Shown here: in pieces, positions 35,992 to 44,759 of the stretch
Layout of the letters: every line of letters starts with the position of its first letter
Numbering within the stretch: the first letter of the stretch is position 1
The notes under the pieces: model-generated
What the model saw: the letters and a program-made list of their open reading frames with translations, nothing else
Database searches by the model: none
What the model was told of the DNA's origin: nothing
Position numbers and translations under genes: made by a program
Source: JADGHE01 sp035716025
Lineage (GTDB): Bacteria > Pseudomonadota > Alphaproteobacteria > Rhizobiales > Xanthobacteraceae
Length of the DNA stretch: 64,000 nt
Assembly: GCA_035716025.1 (NCBI GenBank)
Contig: DASTKH010000044.1
Location: 62,001 to 126,000, forward strand
Direction: 5' to 3'

Positions 35992-37308
35992 ATGACTCTT
36001 CACTATACATCCGGTGGAAGCTTCGACTCCGAGGACAATTTCGGACCGGTTTCGGCCGGTTTCAACTTGGCGGACGTTCAGACCGTCGAGCAGCTGAACG
36101 CCCTTCCGGATGGCGTCCAGGGATTGATATGGCTCGATCAATCCGACGGCGTTACGCAATCGTTCATCGACGAGGTCACGCCTTTCATTGGAAATCCGAA
36201 GCTGTTCGGGTTCTATCTCGTCGACGAGCCTGATCCGACGGGCCAATGGGGAAAGCAGGTCGATGCAGAAGACCTGAGGGCGGAAGCCGACTGGATCCAT
36301 GCCAATGTGCCGGGAGCGCTCACCTACATCACGCTGATGAATATGGGATCATCGGACGACCCCGACTATTCCAACACCTATAACCCACAAAATACCCACG
36401 TCGATCTTTTCGGCATCGACGTGTACCCGGTTCGGTCCGGCAGCAGCACGGTTGATTACGACATGATCACCGAGCATGTGCAGGCGGCCGAGGATGCGGG
36501 CGTGCCGGTCGACCAAATGGTGCCCGTTTATCAGGCGTTCGGCGGCGGCGCCTACTGGACGGACACGGGGGAGAAGCACGTGCTGCCCACGACGGAGCAG
36601 TTGCAGCAGATGCTCGACACGTTCGAGGCGGCGATTCCCAACCCGGTGTTCGACTATGCCTACAGCTGGGCATCGCAGGAAGGCACGACCGCGATCGAGA
36701 ACTCGCCGGAGCTGCAGGCCTTCTTCCGCGAGCGCAACGCGGAGGACGGGTCCGCCGTCGTCGATCCGCTGCCAGCCGATCCGGTCGAGCCGACCGTTCC
36801 GACTGACCCTGCGGATCCGGTCGATTCGGGGAGCGAAAATACAGGCGGCAGCGACACGGGCAGCGACAATCCGGTGAACGCGGGTGGCGACGATCCGGTG
36901 AACACGGGCAGCGACGACGCTCCGACCGCTCCCGAAGAGCAGCCGGATCCCGTGGAGCCCGATCCGGTCGAGGCCGCGCCCGAGCCCGAGCCTCCGGCCG
37001 CCCCCGGCGGAAACGGAAGCGGCGGAGCCCATGGCGGCCGTGGGGGCTGGTGGCGACACGACGGCGGACGCGACGACGACGGGCGCGACGGCTTCTGGGA
37101 TCGTGCCGATTTTCGCTGGGCCGATTGGTCGAGCAACGAGGATGGGCATCGCGCTGGCCGCTGGACGACCGATGATGACGCCGATTCGTCGTCGCGCGGT
37201 TCAGTTTCGGCGAATTCGACGGCGGGCGTTGCCGCGCACGGTGTCGATCTCGCCGCCATTCTTCAGCAGGCCCACGAGCACGCGGCCAACCACAATTGGC
37301 ACTGGTGA
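35992..37308 (+). CDS. Leaderless glycoside-hydrolase-like protein, probable type I secretion substrate
   Basis: Protein of 438 aa. Residues 1 to about 245 look like a TIM-barrel glycosidase: FYLVDEPDPTG carries a plausible acid on a strand end, then ADWIHANVPGALTYITLMN, DLFGIDVYP and FDYAYSWASQEG. Residues 255-340 are an Asp/Pro/Gly/Ser-rich linker with a short repeat (DNPVNAGG, DDPVNTGS). The C-terminus is Gly/Asp/Trp-rich. There is no signal peptide and no canonical RTX nonapeptide, but a type I ABC/HlyD pair follows. Start ATG 35992 has TAGGAG 6 bp upstream. Enzyme activity is inferred from motif shape. Confidence 0.65.
   Translation: MTLHYTSGGSFDSEDNFGPVSAGFNLADVQTVEQLNALPDGVQGLIWLDQSDGVTQSFIDEVTPFIGNPKLFGFYLVDEPDPTGQWGKQVDAEDLRAEADWIHANVPGALTYITLMNMGSSDDPDYSNTYNPQNTHVDLFGIDVYPVRSGSSTVDYDMITEHVQAAEDAGVPVDQMVPVYQAFGGGAYWTDTGEKHVLPTTEQLQQMLDTFEAAIPNPVFDYAYSWASQEGTTAIENSPELQAFFRERNAEDGSAVVDPLPADPVEPTVPTDPADPVDSGSENTGGSDTGSDNPVNAGGDDPVNTGSDDAPTAPEEQPDPVEPDPVEAAPEPEPPAAPGGNGSGGAHGGRGGWWRHDGGRDDDGRDGFWDRADFRWADWSSNEDGHRAGRWTTDDDADSSSRGSVSANSTAGVAAHGVDLAAILQQAHEHAANHNWHW
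36861..36908 (+). repeat. Two 24-bp tandem repeats in the secreted protein gene
   Basis: Two near-identical 24-bp units (36861-36884 and 36885-36908), both containing ATCCGGTGAAC and ending CGGG. They encode successive eight-residue units of the acidic linker (DNPVNAGG / DDPVNTGS). A third partial unit follows. Confidence 0.75.
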
Positions 37309-37380
37309 GTGCGAGAGATCGCGAGGCCCTTGCTCAGCGTGTAGCGTTTAGACCTGCGTAAGGGTCGCGTCGATGGGCGG

Positions 37381-37409
37381 GGTCCCGGGCGCCAGTCGCC
37401 CTGGGATCC
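37381..37409 (+). other. Intercistronic stem-loop ahead of the type I secretion genes
   Basis: GGTCCCGGGCG (37381-37391) pairs with CGCCCTGGGATCC (37397-37409) around loop CCAGT: 11 base pairs interrupted by two single-T bulges. No T-run follows, so it is more likely an attenuator or an RNA-processing/stabilising hairpin between the secreted protein gene and its transporter than a full terminator. Confidence 0.4.
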
Positions 37410-37516
37410 TGCCGCGGTTCCACCGACCTTCGTTGCGTGTCGCGGTTCCGGTGCCTGCCGGTGTTTTCAACGGCTCCCGGCCAAGCCACCTCATACTCTA
37501 CAGCTTCCGATCCGAC

Positions 37517-39298
37517 ATGGACTCATCGCCAAGTTCATCGCCTTTACGTGCCGTGTTCCGGCAGATCCGGCCTGCGCTGCTCGCGGCCGGTGCGTTGTCG
37601 CTGTTCATCAATCTGCTGGTGTTCGTCTCGCCGCTTTTCACAATGCAGGTCTATGATCGTGTCCTCACGAGCCGCAACGGGATGACGCTGCTGCTCCTCT
37701 TCCTGATCGCGCTGGCGCTGTTCGTGAGCTACGCGGCCCTCGAACACTTTCGCAACCGGGTCATGGTGCAGGCCGGGGTTTCTTTCGACCATCTTGTCTC
37801 GAGCCATGCCTTCGACACGGCGCTCGCCGACGCGCTGCGCACACGCGGTGTTCATCATGCGCAGCTGTTGCGTGACGTCGATACCTTGCGCGACGTGCTG
37901 TCCGGCGGAGTCGCGACCGGCATCATGGACGTGCCGTGGACGCCGATCTTTCTGGGGCTCTGCTTCCTGCTGCATCCGCTGATCGGGCTTGTGGCGCTGC
38001 TTGGTGCCGTCGCAATTCTCGTTATTGCCGTTCTCAACGAGCGAATCACGCGCGAGCCGCTGACCGCAGCGTCGCTCAGGGGACTGCACGCGCTCAACCG
38101 GCTGACCTCGTCCCTGCGCAACGCCGAGGCGATCCGCGGCCTTGGGATGGAACATGCCGTGCGCGCGATGTGGCGCGCCCTGCACCACGATGCGCTGAGG
38201 GCGAGCGTCCAGGCGGGCGAACGGGGCGGCACACTGCTCGCCCTGTCGAAATTCCTGAGATTGGCGATCCAGATCGGCGTCATGGCGGCCGGTGCCTATC
38301 TCGCCATCCGCCAGGAGATTTCCGGCGGGGTTCTGTTCGCCGCCTCGATCATCATGGGCCGCGCGCTCGCGCCGATTGAATCAGTAGTCGGGCAATGGCG
38401 AGCGTTTGCGGCGGCGCGGGCGTCGTTCGATCGCCTCGAGCGGGCGCTGAAGTCGAGGCCGGTGCAGCGCCGCATGAAGCTTCCGAAGCTACGCGGCGAA
38501 CTCTCCATCGAGAACCTGACCGTCCTCATTCCGGGTACGCGCGTGCCGGTCGTCCGCGGCGTGAGCCTCAGGATCGCCGCCGGAGAAATCCTTGGTCTCG
38601 TCGGCGAGTCCGGTTCCGGCAAGTCGTCCCTTGCGCGCGCGCTCGTTGGTGCATGGCCGATCGCGGAGGGCGCGGTGCGCATCGACGGCAACGATCTGCG
38701 GCACTTCAATGCCGGCGAGCTCGGCCGCGCCTTCGGTTATCTGCCGCAGGATGTCGAGCTTTTCGCCGGCTCAATCCGCGACAATATCGCTCGCTTTCGC
38801 GAGGAGGCGACCGACGAGCAGGTCGTCGAGGCCGCGGTGCTCGCCTCAGTGCACGCCATGATCCAGCGCCTGCCGGAGGGCTACGAAACGCATGTCGGCG
38901 AGGACGGCGCCAGCCTTTCCGGCGGCCAGCGACAACGCGTCGGCTTGGCACGGGCGCTGTTCGGCCGCCCCGCCTTCGTGCTGCTCGACGAGCCGAACTC
39001 CAATCTGGACAACGAGGGCGATAGGGCGCTGGCGCAGGCCCTGCAGAATCTGCGGGCGCAGCGCACGACGGCGCTGGTCATCTCCCACCGGCCGAACCTG
39101 CTTGCGGCCGTGGACCGCATCGTGCTGATGCAGGCCGGTCGCATCCGCTATGTCGGAACGCGCGACGAGGTGCTGCCGGTTCTGCGCGGCGACGCCGCAC
39201 CGGAGCGGCCGAAAGTCACGCCTATGCCCTGGCCCGGCAAGGCGCCTGCACAGACGCCTCCGTTCATCCGCAGCCAAGTGCACGCGACGAGGCAGTAG
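37517..39298 (+). CDS. Type I secretion system permease/ATPase (PrtD/PrsD family)
   Basis: Inner-membrane ABC exporter of 593 aa from ATG 37517. The exporter-type membrane domain has about six helices (residues 20-310), with no N-terminal C39 peptidase domain. The ATPase has Walker A GESGSGKSS, signature LSGGQRQRVGLARAL, Walker B VLLDEPNSNLD and a His-switch ISHR. PrtD/PrsD proteins export RTX or RTX-like proteins without cleavage. The partner HlyD gene follows immediately and a candidate substrate gene precedes it. Confidence 0.9.
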   Translation: MDSSPSSSPLRAVFRQIRPALLAAGALSLFINLLVFVSPLFTMQVYDRVLTSRNGMTLLLLFLIALALFVSYAALEHFRNRVMVQAGVSFDHLVSSHAFDTALADALRTRGVHHAQLLRDVDTLRDVLSGGVATGIMDVPWTPIFLGLCFLLHPLIGLVALLGAVAILVIAVLNERITREPLTAASLRGLHALNRLTSSLRNAEAIRGLGMEHAVRAMWRALHHDALRASVQAGERGGTLLALSKFLRLAIQIGVMAAGAYLAIRQEISGGVLFAASIIMGRALAPIESVVGQWRAFAAARASFDRLERALKSRPVQRRMKLPKLRGELSIENLTVLIPGTRVPVVRGVSLRIAAGEILGLVGESGSGKSSLARALVGAWPIAEGAVRIDGNDLRHFNAGELGRAFGYLPQDVELFAGSIRDNIARFREEATDEQVVEAAVLASVHAMIQRLPEGYETHVGEDGASLSGGQRQRVGLARALFGRPAFVLLDEPNSNLDNEGDRALAQALQNLRAQRTTALVISHRPNLLAAVDRIVLMQAGRIRYVGTRDEVLPVLRGDAAPERPKVTPMPWPGKAPAQTPPFIRSQVHATRQ

Positions 39299-39300
39299 TG

Positions 39301-40785
39301 ATGCATTGGCCGGAAGCGCTGCCCGCTGGGCTTCGCCAATGGTCCGGGCGGGCACCGCAATTCGCGGCTTCCGCGTCGGCGCGGCTTCTGCGCCTCGTTG
39401 GTCGATTCCGCAATGCGAACAGGTGGCGTGGCCTCTCCGAACGGGTGGCCCGGGCGTTGCTGGCGAATCCGTTCGGACGCGGCCGTCCCTCCGATCCGCT
39501 CTCCGGCGACTGGTCCGCGCCTGCGCGGAAAGGCTTCACGGTAGTCTTTGCCACGTTCGGCGTTTTCGGCGGGTGGGTGTGCCTCGCGCCGATCGACAGT
39601 GCCGTCGTCGCGTCCGGCTCAATCGTGGTGGAAAGCGACCGCAAAGTCGTCCAACACCTCGAGGGCGGAATTGTGCATGAATTGTTGGTCTCGGACGACG
39701 CCGAGGTTGAAGAGGGGCAGGTCCTCATCCGCCTGGATACGACGCGCTCGAGCGCCGAGGTCGAAGTAGCACGGGCTGCAGTCCACTCCGCCCTCGCGGA
39801 GGCGGCGCGATTGAATGCCGAACTCGCCGGGCACAACGATATCGCTTTCCCGCCGGAGCTCGCCGAAAGTCGGGCCGACCCGAGCGCGAGCCGCGCCATG
39901 CAGGATCAGGAGAAGCAGTTCCGCGAGCGGCAGTCCGCCGACAAACTCACGATTTCCATCCTGCGCGAGCGGATGGGCCAGGCCGAACGGCAGATTCAGG
40001 GCGCAACGGCCGAGCGCGATGCGGCGCAGGCACAGCTTGATAGCGTGACGGAGGAATACGAGAAGCTGCAGCCGCTGGCCGCCAAAGGCTACATCCCGGT
40101 CTCGCGCGTGAGCACGCTCAAGCGCACACAGGCGCAGCTCTCAGGGCGGATCGGTAGCCTTGAAGCCGATATCGGCCGCTACCGGCAGATGATCGACGAA
40201 GCGCGCCTGCAGATCGATCAGGTTCGGCGCAAGCGGGCGGAGGAGGCTTCCGCACAGCTCTCCGAAACCGGGACCCGCCTCGCCGAGGCCCGCGAGAAAC
40301 TGCGGGTTGCTTCGAGCGTGCTCAAGCGCAATGAGGTCCGCGCTCCGCGCAGCGGCCGCGTGGTCGGCCTAAAGGTCCACACGATCGGGGCCGTGGTCAA
40401 ACCCGGCGACGTGCTGATGGAAATCGTTCCGGACCACGACAACCTAATCGTCTCCGCAAGAATGTCGCCGCTCGACGTCAACCATGTGCATGTCGGTCTG
40501 CCGGCGGAAGTGCGCCTTCCCTCCTTCAAGGCGCGCACGACCCCGATCGCCGTCGGCGTCGTGCGAGCGGTTTCGGCGGACGCGATGAGCGATCCGGCGA
40601 CACGGCGCGAGTATTACGAGGTCAAAGTGTCCGTGAAGTCGGACAGCTTTCCGGCTTCGATCCGCGACAGGCTCAAGCCGGGAATGCCGGCCGAGGTGCT
40701 GGTCGTGACGGGCGAGCGGACGGTGCTCGCCTATCTCACCCAGCCGCTCGTCGACGCGGTCCGCCGTGGCATGCGGGAGAACTGA
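39301..40785 (+). CDS. HlyD family type I secretion periplasmic adaptor (PrsE-like)
   Basis: Adaptor of 494 aa. A cytoplasmic N-terminus (about 1-75), one transmembrane helix (about 78-95), a long coiled-coil region (about 165-330) and flanking lipoyl halves (HLEGGIVHELLV and VRAPRSGRVVGLKVHTIGAVV), ending in the HlyD signature region (LKPGMPAEVLVVTGERTVLAYL). ATG 39301 directly follows the overlapping TAG of the ABC gene; GTG 39298 is the alternative. It bridges the ABC pump to a TolC-like channel not encoded here. Confidence 0.92.
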   Translation: MHWPEALPAGLRQWSGRAPQFAASASARLLRLVGRFRNANRWRGLSERVARALLANPFGRGRPSDPLSGDWSAPARKGFTVVFATFGVFGGWVCLAPIDSAVVASGSIVVESDRKVVQHLEGGIVHELLVSDDAEVEEGQVLIRLDTTRSSAEVEVARAAVHSALAEAARLNAELAGHNDIAFPPELAESRADPSASRAMQDQEKQFRERQSADKLTISILRERMGQAERQIQGATAERDAAQAQLDSVTEEYEKLQPLAAKGYIPVSRVSTLKRTQAQLSGRIGSLEADIGRYRQMIDEARLQIDQVRRKRAEEASAQLSETGTRLAEAREKLRVASSVLKRNEVRAPRSGRVVGLKVHTIGAVVKPGDVLMEIVPDHDNLIVSARMSPLDVNHVHVGLPAEVRLPSFKARTTPIAVGVVRAVSADAMSDPATRREYYEVKVSVKSDSFPASIRDRLKPGMPAEVLVVTGERTVLAYLTQPLVDAVRRGMREN

Positions 40786-40860
40786 AGGCCACCGCCGAGG
40801 CCGCCGGGCCCACGGCCGATGGGTTTCCGCTTGGCGCGGCAACGAGCGGAACGGTCAAGC

Positions 40861-41178
40861 TCATGCCGCGCCCGAGCGAAGACGAAGAGGTCGGACCGCA
40901 TCCGCCGCCTCGATGTCTCCCGGGGCGAGGATGAGGATCAAGGCCGCGCCTTTGCGATGCAACGCACCCGCGGCGATCTTGCGGCGGATCGCCGGCGCAA
41001 GGCGCTGCAAGATCTCGGCCTTGTAACGCTCGATCTCCCAGCCGAGGAGATCGGCATAGGTGGGCAAGCAATGGATCGTGGCGCGGGGAATGATGCAGGT
41101 GACCGGTCCGCCGGTCGACGAGAATTCGGCGCGGAGCGCGTTGTCGGTCCAGGCGAGCCGTTCGGCAGGGATCTGCAT
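40861..41178 (-). CDS. DUF1488 family small protein
   Basis: Protein of 105 aa from ATG 41178, resembling DUF1488 proteins of rhizobia: WTDNALRAEFSSTGGPVTCIIPR, then a mainly helical segment LLGWEIERYKAEILQRLAPAIRRKIA. No known function. It lies 46 bp after the polysaccharide exporter gene, at the 3' end of EPS unit IV and convergent with hlyD. Confidence 0.65.
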   Translation of the reverse strand: MQIPAERLAWTDNALRAEFSSTGGPVTCIIPRATIHCLPTYADLLGWEIERYKAEILQRLAPAIRRKIAAGALHRKGAALILILAPGDIEAADAVRPLRLRSGAA

Positions 41179-41224
41179 GACGAATCTCCACGCACGGCCG
41201 GCATCGTGAGACAAAACGCGGCGT

Positions 41225-42496
41225 TCACTGGGATGGCGGCTGCATGTCGATCCGCAACGTGATCTCGATCACATCTCCCGGTTCCACCTCGAAGTCTTCC
41301 TTCGCCGAGATTCGAACCCATGTCCCGTCGTTCTTGCGGACCACGGTGATTTCCGGCCGATAGCTTTCGGCCCCGGTCGGTGCCGGCCCGGCGAGACGCA
41401 GCGGATGCAGGCGCTCCGTCGCGGCGTGCAGACGCGCGCGCACTGCGGCAAGGCGTGCATTGCCGTCAGCGAGCTCGGTGAGGAGCCGCGTTCGCCGTTG
41501 ATTGTCGAGGCGCTCGAGCTGCCGGCGGTATTCGTCCTGTTGGCGCTCGACGCGCATCAACTCGGCGGCGGTCTGCAGCCGTCGCGTGGAGGAGAGCAGC
41601 AGCGCGCGTCGCGCCTCGATCACCCGCATGTTCGTGGCGGCGCCTGTCCCGAGCAGGGCCTGCACGCGGCTCAAGTCCTGCTCATCGTAGGTGACGGCGC
41701 TGGCTTCGCCCTGCTCCTGCCTCTTCAGAATGGCGATCTGCGCCTCGGCCTTGCGAATGGAGTCCTCCAGAAACTGGCGCTCGGCCCGATGCTCCGCTTG
41801 TTCGATGCGCAGCGCCTGTTGCTCGGACTGGACGATGGCCTTGATGAACGCATCGGGCACAGGAAGTCCGCGCGGGGCGGCGGGCTCGAACGTATCCCGC
41901 TCCTCGACCGCCGCTTGCGTGCGGGCGATACGGAAGAACTCCCGAGCATAGTCGATGGCAGCGAGCTCATATTCGCGTTTGATCTCGACCGGATCGGCAG
42001 TATTGCCGGCTGTCCGGGCGCGCAGCAGGCTGTAGCCGCCCGCCACCGCCACAACCTGCCGCACCGTCATCTGCGGACGGTACGTCTGTTGCCCGGGAGT
42101 CAGCACGTCGCCCGTCACATAGACCGGCCGGTATTCGGCGATGACGGCCGTCACGTCGGCGGGCCTCACGAGGACCACGCGCTCACGTCCGTCGGGCGCG
42201 CGAACTTTGAACAATTTCGTGGGCAGCAGGGCTTCCATGCGCGCCTGCAGTTCCGGCGCCGACAGACCGGCAACCGCAATCGCTCCCGTGCCGGGAAGGG
42301 AAATGGTGCCGTCGAGTTGGACGGTCGCGCGCTGGCGTTGATCGGTAAGGCCGGCAATCGCCACTTCGACGACATCGCCGGGGCCGATGCGATAGTCGGC
42401 CGCGGCGCGGCCGGCGGAAAGAACGAACGCGAGCGCCGCGAAGGCGGAAAGCACCGCGCCCGCGGCGAACGAGCCCTGTTGCAATCGTGGCATCAT
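41225..42496 (-). CDS. Outer-membrane polysaccharide export protein (OPX/Wza-like)
   Basis: Polysaccharide exporter of 423 aa. It has a signal peptide without lipobox Cys (ends near AGRAAA), a poly-export domain DYRIGPGDVVEVAIAGL to about residue 105, a first SLBB-type domain (VYVTGDVLTPGQQTYRP), then a long charged alpha-helical/coiled-coil region (about 190-340), and a C-terminal second ligand domain. The coiled coil makes it more like rhizobial periplasmic OPX types than Wza. ATG 42496 overlaps the upstream stop by 4 bp. Confidence 0.88.
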   Translation of the reverse strand: MMPRLQQGSFAAGAVLSAFAALAFVLSAGRAAADYRIGPGDVVEVAIAGLTDQRQRATVQLDGTISLPGTGAIAVAGLSAPELQARMEALLPTKLFKVRAPDGRERVVLVRPADVTAVIAEYRPVYVTGDVLTPGQQTYRPQMTVRQVVAVAGGYSLLRARTAGNTADPVEIKREYELAAIDYAREFFRIARTQAAVEERDTFEPAAPRGLPVPDAFIKAIVQSEQQALRIEQAEHRAERQFLEDSIRKAEAQIAILKRQEQGEASAVTYDEQDLSRVQALLGTGAATNMRVIEARRALLLSSTRRLQTAAELMRVERQQDEYRRQLERLDNQRRTRLLTELADGNARLAAVRARLHAATERLHPLRLAGPAPTGAESYRPEITVVRKNDGTWVRISAKEDFEVEPGDVIEITLRIDMQPPSQ

Positions 42497-43755
42497 CGAA
42501 TCATGCCGCGCGAATGCGCGGCTCCCTTCAGCGGCGCCGGCAGACGCGAGACGAAATCGTAGACCGGCCCTCCCGGTCGTCCCCAGTTGCTCGACCAGAT
42601 GACCTGCGTTCCGTCCGGCGAGGGGGAGGCGTGCGTTTCGCTCCAATAACCATGCGGCGTGTTGCGAGTCTGCGCGATGCGAAGGAACTCGCCGCTGCCG
42701 TCGATTCGCAGTGCGATGACCTCGCGCGCGAAGGGCGCCCATTTCCCCTGAAGGGCGACCTCCGCGGGATTGCCGGCATAGCTGACAACCGCCCACTGCG
42801 GTCGCGTGCGCGCACGCAAAGAGACGTGCTGTGCCTCGCCGTAGGGGGCAACGGAGGCGACGGACCCGTCCTTCAAACGGCGTTTGATGATCTGATACAC
42901 GTCTGGATGCGACTTGCTGATCCCGACATAGACCTCGTTTCCCTCATCGTCGAAACCCATGTCGCCGTGGCCCGGCCGGTGATGTTCGGTCCAACGTCCC
43001 GCCAGAGTGCCGTCGGCGGTGAAGATGAAGTGTGCCTCGGTCCCGTCGGCGAAGTCCTGCATGCAGAAGACGTATTGCCCCGATGGCGAGATCGTGCAGG
43101 CGCTGTTGCGACCCGGAAGCTGGTCGAGGTCGATGGTCGCGAGCGCGCGCCGCAGGGCGAAGTCGAACACGAAAACATCGAACCCGCCGTCCGTCCGCGT
43201 CGCGCGCACGGCGATGCGGTTTCCGTCCTGCGACGGATTGCCCTTCGAAGGACCGAACTGGAGCTTGCGATAGACGTCTGTGGTGTAAACCGGCTCGTCT
43301 CGGTCCGCTCGCGGATCCCAGAGCGAGATCGTCGGACCGGTGACGCAGATCATGACGGCGGGGTCCGCCGGATGCCATTCGCAGCTTCCGGAGCGATGGC
43401 GGACGAAACGCGGCGCATAGGTCTGCCCGTCGAGGAAGCACCAGCCGGCGCAACCGTTCGCGATGAGGAGCAGGGACTGGTCGGCGTTCCACGCCTGCGC
43501 GCTCGAATAACGGTGCGTGCAATAGGAAGGTCCGCAGCTGCCCGCCTCCGTCCCGCCCGGATCGGTCACGCGCACGAAGCCGAGATGAGTGACGGGATCG
43601 GTTGCCGGCGCGAGATAGTCCGGCAGCGACATCGACGGGGCGGGGACGAAGCGGGCGCCGGAAAGCTGCGCCGGTGCGCCGGCCGGCGCGAGCCAGGGGG
43701 CCGTGCAGACGGCAAGCGCGAGCGTGGCGGCGAGGACGGGCCGCATCATCGTCAT
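42493..43755 (-). CDS. Secreted beta-propeller protein of the EPS operon (PD40-like)
   Basis: Protein of 420 aa with a signal peptide (about 1-30). Repeated strand motifs such as GRNSACTISPSGQYVFCMQD, MGFDDEGNEVYVG and ASPSPDGTQVIWSSNWG indicate a PD40/WD-like propeller, resembling the oligogalacturonate-lyase fold. Several Cys (CGPSYCTHR, CAGWCF, CEWHP) suggest disulfides and periplasmic location. It overlaps both neighbours by 4 bp, so it is tightly bound into unit IV. It could be a polysaccharide lyase or a binding/assembly factor; catalytic residues are not assignable. Confidence 0.65.
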   Translation of the reverse strand: MTMMRPVLAATLALAVCTAPWLAPAGAPAQLSGARFVPAPSMSLPDYLAPATDPVTHLGFVRVTDPGGTEAGSCGPSYCTHRYSSAQAWNADQSLLLIANGCAGWCFLDGQTYAPRFVRHRSGSCEWHPADPAVMICVTGPTISLWDPRADRDEPVYTTDVYRKLQFGPSKGNPSQDGNRIAVRATRTDGGFDVFVFDFALRRALATIDLDQLPGRNSACTISPSGQYVFCMQDFADGTEAHFIFTADGTLAGRWTEHHRPGHGDMGFDDEGNEVYVGISKSHPDVYQIIKRRLKDGSVASVAPYGEAQHVSLRARTRPQWAVVSYAGNPAEVALQGKWAPFAREVIALRIDGSGEFLRIAQTRNTPHGYWSETHASPSPDGTQVIWSSNWGRPGGPVYDFVSRLPAPLKGAAHSRGMIR

Positions 43756-44759
43756 GTCACGAAGTCCCGCTGCCGCCGCACATTGCCGAGCGTGAGACGG
43801 GCGCGCCACCAGGCGATCGTACGTTCGAGGCCGTCGCGCAGCGGAACCCGCGGCGTCCAGCCGGTCGCGCGGCGAAAGCGGTCGGCATTCGCCAACAGCG
43901 CCCTCACCTCGGACTCGGCGGGGCGCAGGCGGATCGTCTCGGTTTCGACCGGCTTCTTGCAGCGGGTGAGCTCAACGATGATGCCGATCAGGTCGGCGAC
44001 GCTGATGGCTCTCTCACTCCCCGCGTTGTAGGGGCTTCCGTATTCCAGATCGGGCGCGCAGCCGGCGGCATGGAACGCTGCCACCGTGTCGTTCACGAAG
44101 GTGAGATCGCGGAGCGGCGTGGTGTCGCCCACCAGAATGGACGGGCAGGCGGGATCGAGCGCCTGCCGCACGATGGTCGGGATGATGGCGCGTTCGCTCT
44201 GCCGCGGACCGTAGGTGTTGAAGGGCCGCAACACGACGATCGGCGTGCCGAACGAGCGCGCAAAGGCGTCCGCCATCATGTCGGCTCCGATCTTCGACGC
44301 AGAGTAGGGGGATTGGCCCTGAAGACGATGCGTTTCGTCGATCGGCATCGTGAGCGCCGTGCCGTATACCTCGCTCGTCGACGTATGCACAATGCGCCGC
44401 GTCCCGTGCTGGCGCGCGGCCTCGAGCACGTTCAGCGTGCCGAGAATGTTGGTCTCCACATAGGTCTGCGGAGCGGCATAGGAGTGCGGGATGGCGATCA
44501 GCGCCGCAAGATGGAACACGACGCTCTGGCCCTGCATCACCCGACTTACGAAGGCGGCGTCGCGAATGTCGCCGCGCACGAGCGTGATCGCCTTTCGAGT
44601 TTCGTCGGAAAGTTCGTCGAGCCATCCGTAGCTGTCGAAAGAATTGTAGAGTGCGAGCGCCGTCACCTTGGCGCGGGCCCGCACCAGCGCTTCGACAAGA
44701 TGAGAGCCGATGAACCCGTCTGCACCTGTTACCAGAACCGGGACGTCCGCGTAGCTCAC
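43752..44759 (-). CDS. NAD-dependent sugar-nucleotide 4,6-dehydratase (LegB-like)
   Basis: Extended SDR of 335 aa. NAD motif TGADGFIGSH at the N-terminus, then ALALYNSFDSYGWLD, HLAALIAIPHSY, TSTSEVYGTA and catalytic YSASKIGAD, followed by RPFNTYGPRQS. These match the LegB/UDP(GDP)-GlcNAc 4,6-dehydratase group. GTG 44759 overlaps the stop of the transferase gene (GTGA). Together with the aminotransferase two genes upstream it would give a 4-keto-6-deoxy then 4-amino sugar nucleotide. Confidence 0.85.
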   Translation of the reverse strand: MSYADVPVLVTGADGFIGSHLVEALVRARAKVTALALYNSFDSYGWLDELSDETRKAITLVRGDIRDAAFVSRVMQGQSVVFHLAALIAIPHSYAAPQTYVETNILGTLNVLEAARQHGTRRIVHTSTSEVYGTALTMPIDETHRLQGQSPYSASKIGADMMADAFARSFGTPIVVLRPFNTYGPRQSERAIIPTIVRQALDPACPSILVGDTTPLRDLTFVNDTVAAFHAAGCAPDLEYGSPYNAGSERAISVADLIGIIVELTRCKKPVETETIRLRPAESEVRALLANADRFRRATGWTPRVPLRDGLERTIAWWRARLTLGNVRRQRDFVT

